Part shown: one piece after another, positions 1 through 8,114 of the stretch | How the letters are laid out: every line of letters begins with the position of its first letter | Numbering within the stretch: the first letter of the stretch is position 1 | From: Roseiflexus castenholzii DSM 13941 | GTDB lineage: Bacteria; Chloroflexota; Chloroflexia; Chloroflexales; Roseiflexaceae | Direction: 5' to 3' | Assembly (NCBI RefSeq): GCF_000017805.1 | Contig: NC_009767.1 | Span: 4,877,001 to 4,941,000, forward strand | DNA length: 64,000 bases | Translations under genes and position numbers: made by a program | Notes under the pieces: generated by a model | Seen by the model: the letters and a program-made list of their open reading frames with translations, nothing else | The model's database searches: none | What the model was told of the DNA's origin: nothing

Positions 1-417
1 ACAGATGCTCCAGGCAAGGTCGATGACGCGACCACACGAGCCGCAACGGCGACGCAGCGCCGTCTGGCAATGGGGGCAGAGAATAAAATCCGGTTCGACA
101 GGTCGCTGGCATGTCGGGCAGACGTGGGGGTCTTCGAGATTGCGGCGCAGATACTCTTCTTCGAGCATCCGTTCATATTTTTGTGTCAGCGTCTGGCGTG
201 GGCGCAAGATCAAGTGCAGTAAGACGCCACCAAACGGCAGCACCAGAGCCAGCGTCACCGCCAGCACCTGCACCGCCACATCCTCGCTTCGGCTATGAAT
301 ATCGCGGTACGTCCACAACACCGATGCTGCCCAGAGCAGGATCAGGTACGCCAGCAATATCCACGCCAGCACCGACACGAGCGGCGCAACATTGGCAATA
401 ATTCCACGAATATCCAA
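1..417 (-). CDS. Membrane protein with C-terminal zinc ribbon, 3' end outside the window
   Basis: This reading frame stays open from a TTG at 417 to the window edge, giving 139 codons without a stop. The TTG has a GAGGAG Shine-Dalgarno nine bases upstream, and no ATG lies near. The protein begins with a hydrophobic helix (about residues 8-28), has a second hydrophobic stretch (about 48-65), and then a charged linker. After the linker come two Cys-x2-Cys pairs (CPTC and CPHC) and a further CGSC, the layout of a double zinc ribbon. It is the last visible gene of the minus-strand run starting at pdxS. The function is unknown; zinc ribbon plus membrane helices suggests a structural or regulatory membrane protein. 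The reading frame is clear and the role is not. Confidence 0.7.
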   Translation of the reverse strand, partial: MDIRGIIANVAPLVSVLAWILLAYLILLWAASVLWTYRDIHSRSEDVAVQVLAVTLALVLPFGGVLLHLILRPRQTLTQKYERMLEEEYLRRNLEDPHVCPTCQRPVEPDFILCPHCQTALRRRCGSCGRVIDLAWSIC

Positions 418-487
418 TACCCTTGCTCCTCACATTCTCAGAGAGGGAAAATTCATCGCGTCGCTCACCCTGACGCCTGACATCCAT

Positions 488-835
488 TCAGCGAGGCTCT
501 GATGGCGTCAGGCGACGCACGTCAGCAGCGCGCAAGACAAAAACGGTCGCGCCACCAACCTGCACCTCCACCGGCGTTGGCGGATAGAACTCGCCCGACT
601 CCGCAACCGGCGGCAACGGCGACACATACCGCGTCCGCGTATAACAGTGTTCACGCACAATCTTCAGAATCGGGTCCACCTGATAATCCTCGGCAGCAAT
701 CAGGAGAGTCACATTCCCTTCGCGCAGAAATCCGCCCTCGCTGCTGATGCGAGTCACCCGATGGCCGGCCGCCGTCAGCGCCTCGATCAGGTCCCCGGCA
801 TCCTGCCGTTGCACAACGGCGATGATCAGTTTCAT
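488..835 (-). CDS. darA: Cyclic-di-AMP receptor, DarA/PstA (PII-like) family
   Basis: A 115-residue protein close to the usual length of the family. It begins MKLIIAVVQRQDAGDL and carries the family signature SSEGGFLREGNVTLLI around residues 31-46, the loop that contacts cyclic di-AMP in characterised DarA/PstA proteins of Firmicutes. It lies 9 bases after tmk on the same strand, the same tmk-darA pairing seen in Bacillus. DarA proteins are trimeric PII-like cytosolic receptors whose downstream partners are not well established. The family call rests on the motif and the context. Binding of c-di-AMP in this organism is inferred. Confidence 0.85.
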   Translation of the reverse strand: MKLIIAVVQRQDAGDLIEALTAAGHRVTRISSEGGFLREGNVTLLIAAEDYQVDPILKIVREHCYTRTRYVSPLPPVAESGEFYPPTPVEVQVGGATVFVLRAADVRRLTPSEPR

Positions 836-844
836 ACGACACCC

Positions 845-1534
845 TCAAGAGTACGGCACGGCTTCCAACTGCGGAATCGACGCCAGATACGGCTCGACAA
901 TCGCCGCGATCTGCTCTGCCAGCGCCTCGATCGACTGCCGTGCATCAAGCACCCGCCAGCGCTCAGGGTCCTGGGCAATCAACGCGCGGTACCCCGCTTC
1001 CACCCGTTGATGATACTCCAGTTCTCGCGCATCAAGGCGGTTCCATTCCTGATCGACGCCGCGCTGACCCATCAGACGCGCGCCGGGATGCTTCCGGCGT
1101 TTTCGTTCCAGTCCGTCTTCGGCGCTGATGTCGAGATAAAACGTAATATCAGGGCGCAGGCCACCCGTCGCCGCCGCAGTAATCGTGCGCAACTCCGCCA
1201 GATCGCGCCCCAGCCCATACCCCTGGTAGGCATAGGTCGAATCGGCATACCGGTCGCACAGCACAATGCCGCCCTGTTCCAGGTACGGACGAATGACCTC
1301 GCTGACGAGTTGCGCCCGCGCTGCCGAAAAGAGCAATGTTTCGGTCGTTGGCGCCATCTCGGTATGCTGGAGGTCCAGAACGATCCGGCGGATCAGGTCA
1401 CCGATCCGCGTCCCCCCCGGCTCTCGCGTCAGAATGACCGGATAGCGACGCGCGTACAACGATTCATAGAGCAACCGCGCCTGCGTGCTTTTGCCGCTCC
1501 CTTCAGGACCCTCAAATGTAACGAAGAGGCTCAT
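845..1534 (-). CDS. tmk: Thymidylate kinase
   Basis: A 229-residue P-loop kinase that phosphorylates dTMP to dTDP with ATP in the dTTP pathway. The P-loop GPEGSGKST is at about residues 9-17. TREPGGT follows at about 36-42, and the CDRYADSTYAYQG segment holds the DR(Y) motif that contacts the nucleotide. The Arg-rich lid near RKRRKHPGARL is also visible. The ATG at 1534 gives the standard length. The gene lies 26 bases after the AAA/R3H gene and 9 bases before the DarA-like gene, so the three are probably cotranscribed. Confidence 0.97.
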   Translation of the reverse strand: MSLFVTFEGPEGSGKSTQARLLYESLYARRYPVILTREPGGTRIGDLIRRIVLDLQHTEMAPTTETLLFSAARAQLVSEVIRPYLEQGGIVLCDRYADSTYAYQGYGLGRDLAELRTITAAATGGLRPDITFYLDISAEDGLERKRRKHPGARLMGQRGVDQEWNRLDARELEYHQRVEAGYRALIAQDPERWRVLDARQSIEALAEQIAAIVEPYLASIPQLEAVPYS

Positions 1535-1560
1535 CGATCATCGCCGATCATGGTGCAGCC

Positions 1561-3177
1561 CTAACGAAAGATTTTCACCCGACGATTCGGCTCGCGCCCG
1601 CGACTTTCCGACTGGAGATTGTACCGTTCCGCCATCTGATGCTGCAAACGGCGAACGTAGCTGCTCTGCGGCTGTAATTCGACCGACGAACGCTCACCGT
1701 TCAGCACCTGCGTAATCGCAGTTTCAACCTCCAGCAAGGCTTCCGTCATCGCCTCATCGTCGTCGCGCTCAGCAGAGCGTTGGGCGCCATTGTCGTTCAG
1801 ACTGATATTGAACACATCAGCCAGTTGACGCTCCATCTGCGCCAGGGTATTGTTGCGCAACACATAAACCGGCACACCGCGCTCTTCCGCCTGACGCACG
1901 CGCTGCGCCCCCTGGCGATAGTAATTTTTCAACGTCATAACCATCGTCGCTTCGCCCATATCGCGCACAATCGTCGCCGGCACATGCAGTGTGGCAATCG
2001 CCCGCTCCAGGCGATCGCGACTGACGCCAAACGGATAGATGCGCTGCGGCGCCATGCCAGCCTGCGTCGGTGCGAGCATCGCCGACGAGCGCGCGCCCCG
2101 CTCCCCGCGCTCACGCCCGCCGCCACGCCGCATGCCCGGCATCGTCTGAATATGCTGCTCGACGGCGGAGACCGAAACGACCTCAATCTGACCATCGGCA
2201 GCGCGGCGGCGCACCTCGGCGCGCGGCGACTCGGCGCGCAAGAGGTTATCGACGGCGCTTGCAACATCGGGATAGACCGTCACCTGATCCCAATTCTGAA
2301 TTTCGACCAGGATATCGAACGTTGGCGGCGCCTTGCGTTCGAGCACCGTCTTCTGCGTCCCGCGACGGCGCGCCTCCTCATCGCCAAGCGTCACTGCCTG
2401 AATACCGCCGATCAGGTCCGAAAGGGTTGGGTTCGACAGCAGGTTTTCGAGCGTCTGACCATGCGCCGTGCCGATCAACTGCACGCCACGTTCCGCAATG
2501 GTACGCGCTGCCAACGCCTCGAGTTCTGTGCCGATTTCATCGATGACGATCACTTCCGGCATATGATTTTCGACCGCCTCGATCATCACCGCATGCTGTT
2601 CCGACGGGCGCGGCACCTGCATACGACGCGCCCGACCGATGCCGGGATGCGGAATATCACCATCGCCCGCAATCTCATTCGACGTATCGACAATCACCAC
2701 GCGCTTGCGCAGCTCTTCTGCCAGCACCCGCGCCGTTTCACGCAGCATGGTAGTTTTGCCGACGCCCGGACGACCCAGAAGGAGCACGCTCTTCCCAGAC
2801 TCGATCAGATCGCGCAGAATGGTAATTGTGCCAAAGACCGCACGCCCCACGCGGCATGTCAACCCGATCACGCGCCCCGTGCGATTGCGAATTGCCGAAA
2901 TGCGGTGCAGTGTGCGCGGAATCCCGGCGCGGTTGTCCTCACCGAAGGCGCCGATGCGGGCAATCACGTAGTCGATATCTTCCTGGGTCACTTCGTGGTT
3001 GCTCAGAAAACGTTCGTGGTTGCGGTAGCGCGCTTCCGGAAGGCGCCCAAGATCCATAATCACTTCCAGCAGGTCCTCCTGATCGTCGGGACCCGCCTCA
3101 ATTGCCTGACGGATAGGCGGCGGAAGCGTCTCGAGAAGCAATTCGATATTGCTGGTAATATCCCGTTGTATTGCCAT
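1561..3177 (-). CDS. SpoIIIAA-type AAA ATPase with R3H domain
   Basis: From the ATG at 3177 (GAGGA about 11 bases upstream) the protein has 538 residues. A GTG at 3195 in the same frame would add six residues. The N-terminal part matches the stage III sporulation AA-like/Ycf45 ATPase family. Walker A is GRPGVGKTT near residue 136, Walker B is EVIVIDEIGTE, and IGTAHGQTLENLL follows. A linker leads to a basic C-terminal region, and the last 70 or so residues fit an R3H-type single-stranded nucleic-acid-binding domain. This AAA plus R3H layout is common in Chloroflexi and cyanobacteria, and its cellular role is not settled. The 5' end overlaps the upstream GNAT gene by 80 bases. Confidence 0.85.
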   Translation of the reverse strand: MAIQRDITSNIELLLETLPPPIRQAIEAGPDDQEDLLEVIMDLGRLPEARYRNHERFLSNHEVTQEDIDYVIARIGAFGEDNRAGIPRTLHRISAIRNRTGRVIGLTCRVGRAVFGTITILRDLIESGKSVLLLGRPGVGKTTMLRETARVLAEELRKRVVIVDTSNEIAGDGDIPHPGIGRARRMQVPRPSEQHAVMIEAVENHMPEVIVIDEIGTELEALAARTIAERGVQLIGTAHGQTLENLLSNPTLSDLIGGIQAVTLGDEEARRRGTQKTVLERKAPPTFDILVEIQNWDQVTVYPDVASAVDNLLRAESPRAEVRRRAADGQIEVVSVSAVEQHIQTMPGMRRGGGRERGERGARSSAMLAPTQAGMAPQRIYPFGVSRDRLERAIATLHVPATIVRDMGEATMVMTLKNYYRQGAQRVRQAEERGVPVYVLRNNTLAQMERQLADVFNISLNDNGAQRSAERDDDEAMTEALLEVETAITQVLNGERSSVELQPQSSYVRRLQHQMAERYNLQSESRGREPNRRVKIFR

Positions 3178-4168
3178 AGAGTCGTCCATCCTCACATCGA
3201 GAGGAAATGGTTGGTATCGGCGGGTGAGTCTCCGGACTTTCGAGCACCGGTGCGAGGATTGATCGTCGCGCGGCGACGGTTGTGTGTTTACAGAACAGCG
3301 TCTGTTCGGCGACCGGCTGAAAACCGAGATCGCCCGCAGGAAGAAACAATTCTTGCTGATACTCGCGCAGCATCAGGTAGACCGGCAGCGCATCGTGAAT
3401 CTGCGCTAATCCAAACCGCAACACATCAGTCGTCTGTTCACGCGCCTCCGGTCGGATCAGCAGCGAGAAGACATGGCCGACCGGACCAGTCGTGCGGTGC
3501 AAATATGCCGTCATCCGGTCACCGGCGCCGAGCACCCAGGCATTCCGATAGGGGCGACGCCAGGCGCGATCAAGCGGCAACATCCACGAGCGCGCATCGC
3601 GCGCCTCAACGTGTTGCACCTGCCGGGGAGTGACCGCGCCATACAGTTTATGGATCGCCCACACATCGTGGTTCGACTGCGGGCGCATCGGCGCCAGCGT
3701 CGTCCCCTGATCCCAATCGGGTCCATCGAGGCGCAGGACCGTCTGCTGCGCATAGCCGATGAATCCCAACTGGCGAAAAATCTCGCGCAATTCGTCGTGG
3801 CGGTGCGGCAGCGCCGCGTAAATCCGCTGCACCCGCGCCGTGCCAACCTCCGCACACAACGACTCGAGCAGGCGAAACCACACATCCGGATCGGTTGGAT
3901 GCCCATTGCCGCCGCCATACGACGCCATCAGCGCAACATCGTGCTCAGGGCGTCCGCGCCGCCCAAGCGACTGCACCACCGCGCTCAGCGCGCCCTCGCG
4001 ATACACGAACGTCGCGCAATCCTGCGCACTCCCTTCCAGCCAGCAACGCAGGGCGAACCAGAAGGGGCGGTGCGGCAACACCAACATCGCCTCATTGAAC
4101 AGCGCCACCTGGCTGCGCGGTTTTCGTCTCAACGTCCAGATGTCGCTCAGCGTCACCGGTCGGATCAT
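3098..4168 (-). CDS. GNAT-like acetyltransferase
   Basis: A 356-residue protein from the ATG at 4168, which has GGGGA six bases upstream; the alternative ATG at 4174 is too close to that site. The fold looks like a tandem GNAT arrangement: VFVYREG-type strands, then AEVGTARVQRIYAALP and LREIFRQLGF in the first half, and VGHVFSLLIRPEAREQTTDVLRFGLAQI in the second. I cannot name the substrate. The last 27 codons overlap the start of the downstream AAA/R3H gene. The 3' end is real, because the frame stays open to 3098 with no earlier stop. The family call is moderate. Confidence 0.65.
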   Translation of the reverse strand: MIRPVTLSDIWTLRRKPRSQVALFNEAMLVLPHRPFWFALRCWLEGSAQDCATFVYREGALSAVVQSLGRRGRPEHDVALMASYGGGNGHPTDPDVWFRLLESLCAEVGTARVQRIYAALPHRHDELREIFRQLGFIGYAQQTVLRLDGPDWDQGTTLAPMRPQSNHDVWAIHKLYGAVTPRQVQHVEARDARSWMLPLDRAWRRPYRNAWVLGAGDRMTAYLHRTTGPVGHVFSLLIRPEAREQTTDVLRFGLAQIHDALPVYLMLREYQQELFLPAGDLGFQPVAEQTLFCKHTTVAARRSILAPVLESPETHPPIPTISSRCEDGRLYGNTTGYYQQYRIASRDASAAYPSGN

Positions 4169-4195
4169 GGACATTCCCCAACGCCGGACAGCGCC

Positions 4196-4765
4196 TCACA
4201 TCTCCAGAAAATAGCGGTGCATTCGTTCATCCGATGTCAATTCTGGATGAAAACAGGTCGCCAGCATATTCGCCTGGCGCGCAGCGACGACGCGCCCATC
4301 TTCGAGTCGCGCCAGCGGTGTCACATCGTCGCCCAAATCCTCGAGCACCGGTGCGCGAATGAACACCATCCGCAGCGACTCGCCGCCCAACGCTTCGACC
4401 GGCAGATCGATCTCGAAACTTTCGAGCTGACTACCAAAGGCATTGCGCCGCGCCGTCACCGCCATCAGGCGCAACGACGGCTGATCGGCGCGCCCATCAG
4501 CGATGCGCTGCGCCATCAGAATCGCGCCAGCGCACGTCCCCCAGATCGGCATCCCCTCGCGCACACGCGCGCGCAGCGGCTCGATCAACCCATACATCGC
4601 CAGCAACTTGCCGATCGTGGTGCTTTCGCCGCCGGGAATGATCAACCGCTCGACCCGGTCGAGATGTTTTGGCAACCGCACCTGGAGGGTCGGCGCGCCA
4701 ATGCGCCGTAGCATCTCTTCGTGCTCGCGGAAATCCCCCTGAAGCGCCAGAATTCCTACCGTCAT
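4196..4765 (-). CDS. pdxT: Pyridoxal 5'-phosphate synthase glutaminase subunit
   Basis: A class I glutamine amidotransferase that hydrolyses glutamine and passes ammonia to PdxS for de novo PLP synthesis. The start is the ATG at 4765 (MTVGILALQGDF), which matches the conserved beginning of PdxT; a longer frame upstream has no support. The product has 189 residues. Visible motifs are the IIPGGEST oxyanion segment, the nucleophile Cys in GTCAGAI, and the His and Glu of the triad in CFHPEL near the C-terminus. The gene follows pdxS by 49 bases on the same strand. Confidence 0.97.
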   Translation of the reverse strand: MTVGILALQGDFREHEEMLRRIGAPTLQVRLPKHLDRVERLIIPGGESTTIGKLLAMYGLIEPLRARVREGMPIWGTCAGAILMAQRIADGRADQPSLRLMAVTARRNAFGSQLESFEIDLPVEALGGESLRMVFIRAPVLEDLGDDVTPLARLEDGRVVAARQANMLATCFHPELTSDERMHRYFLEM

Positions 4766-4814
4766 AGACGATTCATCTGGCAGTGGTGCAGGGGCGCTGC
4801 ACCCTGCGATCCTG

Positions 4815-5696
4815 CTACCAGCCACGCCCCGCCATCAACTGATCGCGCGGAATCTTGCCGATCTCGATTCCCACCATCGCCTCGCCAAGCCCACGGCTGA
4901 CTTCGGCGATGATCTCCGGTTCGTTATAGTGCGTCGTTGCAGCAACGATAGCGCGCGCGCGCCGCGCCGGATCGCCCGACTTGAAGATGCCCGAACCGAC
5001 AAACACGCCATCCACACCCAACTGCATGAGCAACGCTGCATCGGCAGGCGTTGCGATGCCGCCAGCGGCAAAGTTCACGACCGGCAACCTCCCGCTCTCC
5101 GCCACCTGGCGCACCAATTCGTATGGCGCCTGGATGTTCTTGGCATAGGTAAAGAGTTCGTCTTCATCCATCGTTTGCAGGCGGCGAATTTCGCTATAGA
5201 CCGCGCGCGCATGGCGCACCGCCTCGACGACATTTCCCGTGCCGGCTTCACCCTTGGTGCGCAACATCGCGGCGCCTTCCGCCACGCGGCGCAATCCTTC
5301 GCCCAGGTTGCGGCAGCCGCACACAAACGGGATGCGGAACTTGTGCTTGTTGATGTGATGCTCTTCGTCCGCCGGCGTCAGCACTTCACTCTCGTCGATA
5401 TAGTCGATCCCCAGCGCCTCTAAAACCTGCGCCTCGACAAAGTGCCCGATGCGTGCTTTCGCCATCACCGGAATAGTGACTGCTTCTTTGATTGCCAGAA
5501 TAAGCTCCGGGTCGCTCATCCGCGCCACACCGCCCTGCGCCCGAATATCGGCAGGAACCCGCTCCAGCGCCATTACCGCCACTGCGCCAGCTTCTTCGGC
5601 AATCCGCGCCTGCTCCGGCGTCACTACGTCCATGATGACGCCGCCCTTGAGCATCTGTGCCAGGCCGACCTTTGTCGTCCAGGTCGACTTATCCAT
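4815..5696 (-). CDS. pdxS: Pyridoxal 5'-phosphate synthase lyase subunit
   Basis: A 293-residue TIM-barrel synthase that builds PLP from ribose 5-phosphate, glyceraldehyde 3-phosphate and ammonia supplied by PdxT. The start is the ATG at 5696 (MDKSTWTTKVGLAQMLKGG), the usual N-terminus; upstream codons in frame are not conserved. The catalytic Lys lies in MAKARIGHFVEAQ and the phosphate-binding glycines in NFAAGGIATP and GVFVGSGIF. It is the first gene of the minus-strand run and the likely promoter-proximal gene. Confidence 0.98.
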   Translation of the reverse strand: MDKSTWTTKVGLAQMLKGGVIMDVVTPEQARIAEEAGAVAVMALERVPADIRAQGGVARMSDPELILAIKEAVTIPVMAKARIGHFVEAQVLEALGIDYIDESEVLTPADEEHHINKHKFRIPFVCGCRNLGEGLRRVAEGAAMLRTKGEAGTGNVVEAVRHARAVYSEIRRLQTMDEDELFTYAKNIQAPYELVRQVAESGRLPVVNFAAGGIATPADAALLMQLGVDGVFVGSGIFKSGDPARRARAIVAATTHYNEPEIIAEVSRGLGEAMVGIEIGKIPRDQLMAGRGW

Positions 5697-5815
5697 GGGT
5701 CCGACTCCTTGTCCAGCGACCAACATGCATTGTCTGGTCTGTACTGCCACGATTGCAAGCGATATCACCCATTATTGTACCATAGATTATTCATCGTCGC
5801 GGACCGGAAAGGCAA

Positions 5816-5849
5816 GAGGTCAGGAGCGATGTCCGGCGCCCCTGACCTC
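5816..5849. terminator. Hairpin between sodA and pdxS
   Basis: GAGGTCAGG at 5816-5824 pairs perfectly with CCTGACCTC at 5841-5849 around a 16-base loop. It lies 32 bases past the sodA stop on the minus strand. The sequence after the stem on that strand is only modestly T-rich, so a terminator role is likely but not proven. Confidence 0.5.
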
Positions 5850-5881
5850 CCGTTGCCGACAATCACGCGGTCACTCGACCT

Positions 5882-6487
5882 TTACTGCCCGAAGCGCTCC
5901 GCCACCGCATCCCAGTTGACCGTATTCCACCAGGCGTCGATGTAGTCGGGGCGGCGATTCTGGTACTTCAGATAATAGGCGTGCTCCCATACATCAACTC
6001 CCAGAATTGGCATATGCCCTTGCATGAGCGGGCTATCCTGGTTGGCGGTGCTGTAAATGTGGAGTTTGCCTTCCTTATCCTTCACCAGCCATGCCCACCC
6101 GCTGCCGAAACGTTTGACGCCCGCATCCTTAATCTTCGCCTTGAACTCGGCAAAGCTGCCGAAGGCGTCGTTGATCGCCTTTGCCAGCTCGCCGCGCGGC
6201 TCGCCGCCGCCATTGGGTCCCATGATGGTCCAGAACAGCGTATGATTGTGATGCCCGCCGCCATTGTTGATGACCGCCTGCCGAATGCTTTCGGGCACAT
6301 CGTTGATGTTCATCAGAATCTCTTCAATGGTCGCATGCTGCAACGAGGAATGACCCTCGAGCGCCGCATTCAGGTTCGTCACATACGCCTGATGATGCTT
6401 GCCGTGGTGGATCTGCATGGTCATGGTGTCGATGTTCGGTTCCAGCGCAGAGAAATCATACGGCAACGGCGGAAGTGTGAAAGCCAT
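5882..6487 (-). CDS. sodA: Superoxide dismutase, Mn type by sequence
   Basis: A 201-residue dismutase converting superoxide to hydrogen peroxide and oxygen. The ATG at 6487 follows GAAGGAGGAAG; the longer frame upstream overlaps the regulator gene and is not needed. The metal ligands are seen in IHHGKHHQAYV, GGGHHNHTLFW, and DVWEHAYYLKY (Asp and His). The GGG before HHNH and the QNRRPDY ending are those of Mn enzymes rather than Fe enzymes. The protein has no signal peptide and is cytosolic. It lies 43 bases after a SufR-like regulator on the same strand, suggesting a shared oxidative-stress unit. Confidence 0.93.
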   Translation of the reverse strand: MAFTLPPLPYDFSALEPNIDTMTMQIHHGKHHQAYVTNLNAALEGHSSLQHATIEEILMNINDVPESIRQAVINNGGGHHNHTLFWTIMGPNGGGEPRGELAKAINDAFGSFAEFKAKIKDAGVKRFGSGWAWLVKDKEGKLHIYSTANQDSPLMQGHMPILGVDVWEHAYYLKYQNRRPDYIDAWWNTVNWDAVAERFGQ

Positions 6488-6530
6488 GGGTTCTTCCTCC
6501 TTCTCAACAAACCATCCGGGTCTGAACGTT

Positions 6531-7169
6531 CTATGCTTCGTCTGCGATGCGGAAACGACAGCAACGACCATCGGCGGCGATGGTTTGCTGCCGCTCGACC
6601 GGCGCGCGGAGCAAATCTTCGTACAGGGCGCGTTCGTGGGTACAGGCTTGCGGGTACGAGCGTGCCACGCAATCAATCGGGCAATTGTGCTCGATCAGTT
6701 CGATCGCTCCGTCCGGCAGGCGACGCCACTCGCACATATAGCCATGCTCGTTCAGGATCGTCGCCAACTCCGCCACCCGCTCCGGCAACGACCGCCCTTC
6801 CAGGCGCGGCGAATATTCCACATACAGGCGCTTTCGCCGCGCTTCGAACAGTCGCTCGATAGCGTCTTCTCCACCTTGCGCCCGGACGAACTCCAGCGCA
6901 TCGATCAGCAGATGGTCGTAGGCTTTTGGAAAGAGCGCCTCAGCCGCGTCGGTCAGCGCATACAGATGACTGGGCCGACCGATTGCGCGCCGCACGCCGC
7001 CGGTTTGCACCAGCCCGTCGCGTTCGAGCAGCGCCAGGTGCTGACGCACACCAACCGCGCCAATGCCAAGTTCCTTACTCAGTTCGGCGGCAGTCATTGG
7101 ACCTTTCTGCCGCAACAGCAGCAGGATTTGCCGGCGCGTTTCACCCTGCTCGCGTTGGGGAGTCACCAT
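6531..7169 (-). CDS. SufR/ArsR-like regulator with C-terminal cysteine cluster
   Basis: A 212-residue regulator from the ATG at 7169. The first 75 residues form a winged helix (QILLLLRQKGPMTAAELSKEL, then VRQHLALLERDGLV). The C-terminal half carries Cys at about 146, 163, 167 and 176 (HNCPIDC and YPQAC) plus a terminal CC pair, the pattern seen in SufR-like iron-sulfur sensing repressors. Since sodA follows directly, control of sodA and of redox-responsive genes is a reasonable inference. Cluster binding is not shown by sequence alone. Confidence 0.8.
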   Translation of the reverse strand: MVTPQREQGETRRQILLLLRQKGPMTAAELSKELGIGAVGVRQHLALLERDGLVQTGGVRRAIGRPSHLYALTDAAEALFPKAYDHLLIDALEFVRAQGGEDAIERLFEARRKRLYVEYSPRLEGRSLPERVAELATILNEHGYMCEWRRLPDGAIELIEHNCPIDCVARSYPQACTHERALYEDLLRAPVERQQTIAADGRCCRFRIADEA

Positions 7170-7325
7170 TGCACGCTCCGCTGCTCCGTGTCGCTTCACC
7201 GGCAGTATAGCACCCGCTTTCCGGCTTTGTCAAGCAAACACTTTCGTAAGTTGGCGCTTGACAGTCGAACTTTCCCGGCGTAAACTCACGCCGATACGTT
7301 GCAAATACGTTTTAAGGAAGGACCC

Positions 7326-8102
7326 ATGGAATCGCTCGCAGGTCAGGTCGTCGTCATTACCGGGGCATCAGGCGGGTTCGGCGCGTTGATCGCCCGGCGT
7401 TGCGTCGCCGCAGGAGCGCGCGTGGCGCTGGCAGCGCGCACGATGACCGCACTCGAGCGCCTGGTAGAGACGTCTGGCGGTCCCACCCGCGCCATCGCCG
7501 TCGCCACCGATGTCGCCAATCCCGATGATGTTGCGCGCCTGGCGCGCACCACGCTCGACCATTTCGGTCACGTCGATGTGCTGGTGAACAATGCGGGCTT
7601 TGGCATCTTCGACCGGCTGGCGGACGCGCGCCTGGAAGACGTTCGGGCGATGATGGAGGTGAATGTCTTCGGCGCGCTGGCGTGTACGCAGGCATTTCTA
7701 CCGCACATGCTCGCCCGGCGCAGTGGTCAGATTGTGATGATGGCGTCGATGGCGGGGCTGGTGGCGGCGCCGAATATGGGGGGCTATACGGCGACCAAGC
7801 ACGCGCTCGTCGGTCTCAGCCGCACCCTGATGCTCGAACTCGAAGGCACAGGCGTGCGTTGCGCCATGATCTGCCCCGGCGTCGCCGAAACCGGGTTTCA
7901 GCACCGCGCCGGCGCCGAGAAGTACCCGCGCATTGCCCGCCTCTCAACATGCACTGCCGATCAGGTCGCCGATGCGACGCTGCGCGCAATCGCGCGGCGC
8001 ACGCATGGCGAAATCGTGGTGCCCTGGTATGGACGGTTGCTCGCGCTGATCAGTTATCCGCTGCCCGGCGCCACCCGCGCCGTGATGCGGCTCATTGGAT
8101 AA
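7326..8102 (+). CDS. Short-chain dehydrogenase/reductase
   Basis: A 258-residue classical SDR from the ATG at 7326 with AAGGAAGG just upstream. The cofactor motif TGASGGFG is at residues 12-19, and NNAG, the catalytic Ser in MMASMAG and the YTATK catalytic pair follow in order. Arg in LAARTM after the second strand suggests a preference for NADP(H). The C-terminus ends in a hydrophobic, possibly membrane-associated segment. The substrate cannot be named. The gene is 12 bases before the aminotransferase gene and probably shares its transcript. Confidence 0.9.
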   Translation: MESLAGQVVVITGASGGFGALIARRCVAAGARVALAARTMTALERLVETSGGPTRAIAVATDVANPDDVARLARTTLDHFGHVDVLVNNAGFGIFDRLADARLEDVRAMMEVNVFGALACTQAFLPHMLARRSGQIVMMASMAGLVAAPNMGGYTATKHALVGLSRTLMLELEGTGVRCAMICPGVAETGFQHRAGAEKYPRIARLSTCTADQVADATLRAIARRTHGEIVVPWYGRLLALISYPLPGATRAVMRLIG

Positions 8103-8114
8103 AGGATGTGAGGT

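Noticed and set aside
1780..3633. A 617-codon plus-strand frame opposite the AAA/R3H and GNAT genes
   Set aside because: It mirrors two conserved genes, its translation is rich in His and Arg and lacks any known motif.
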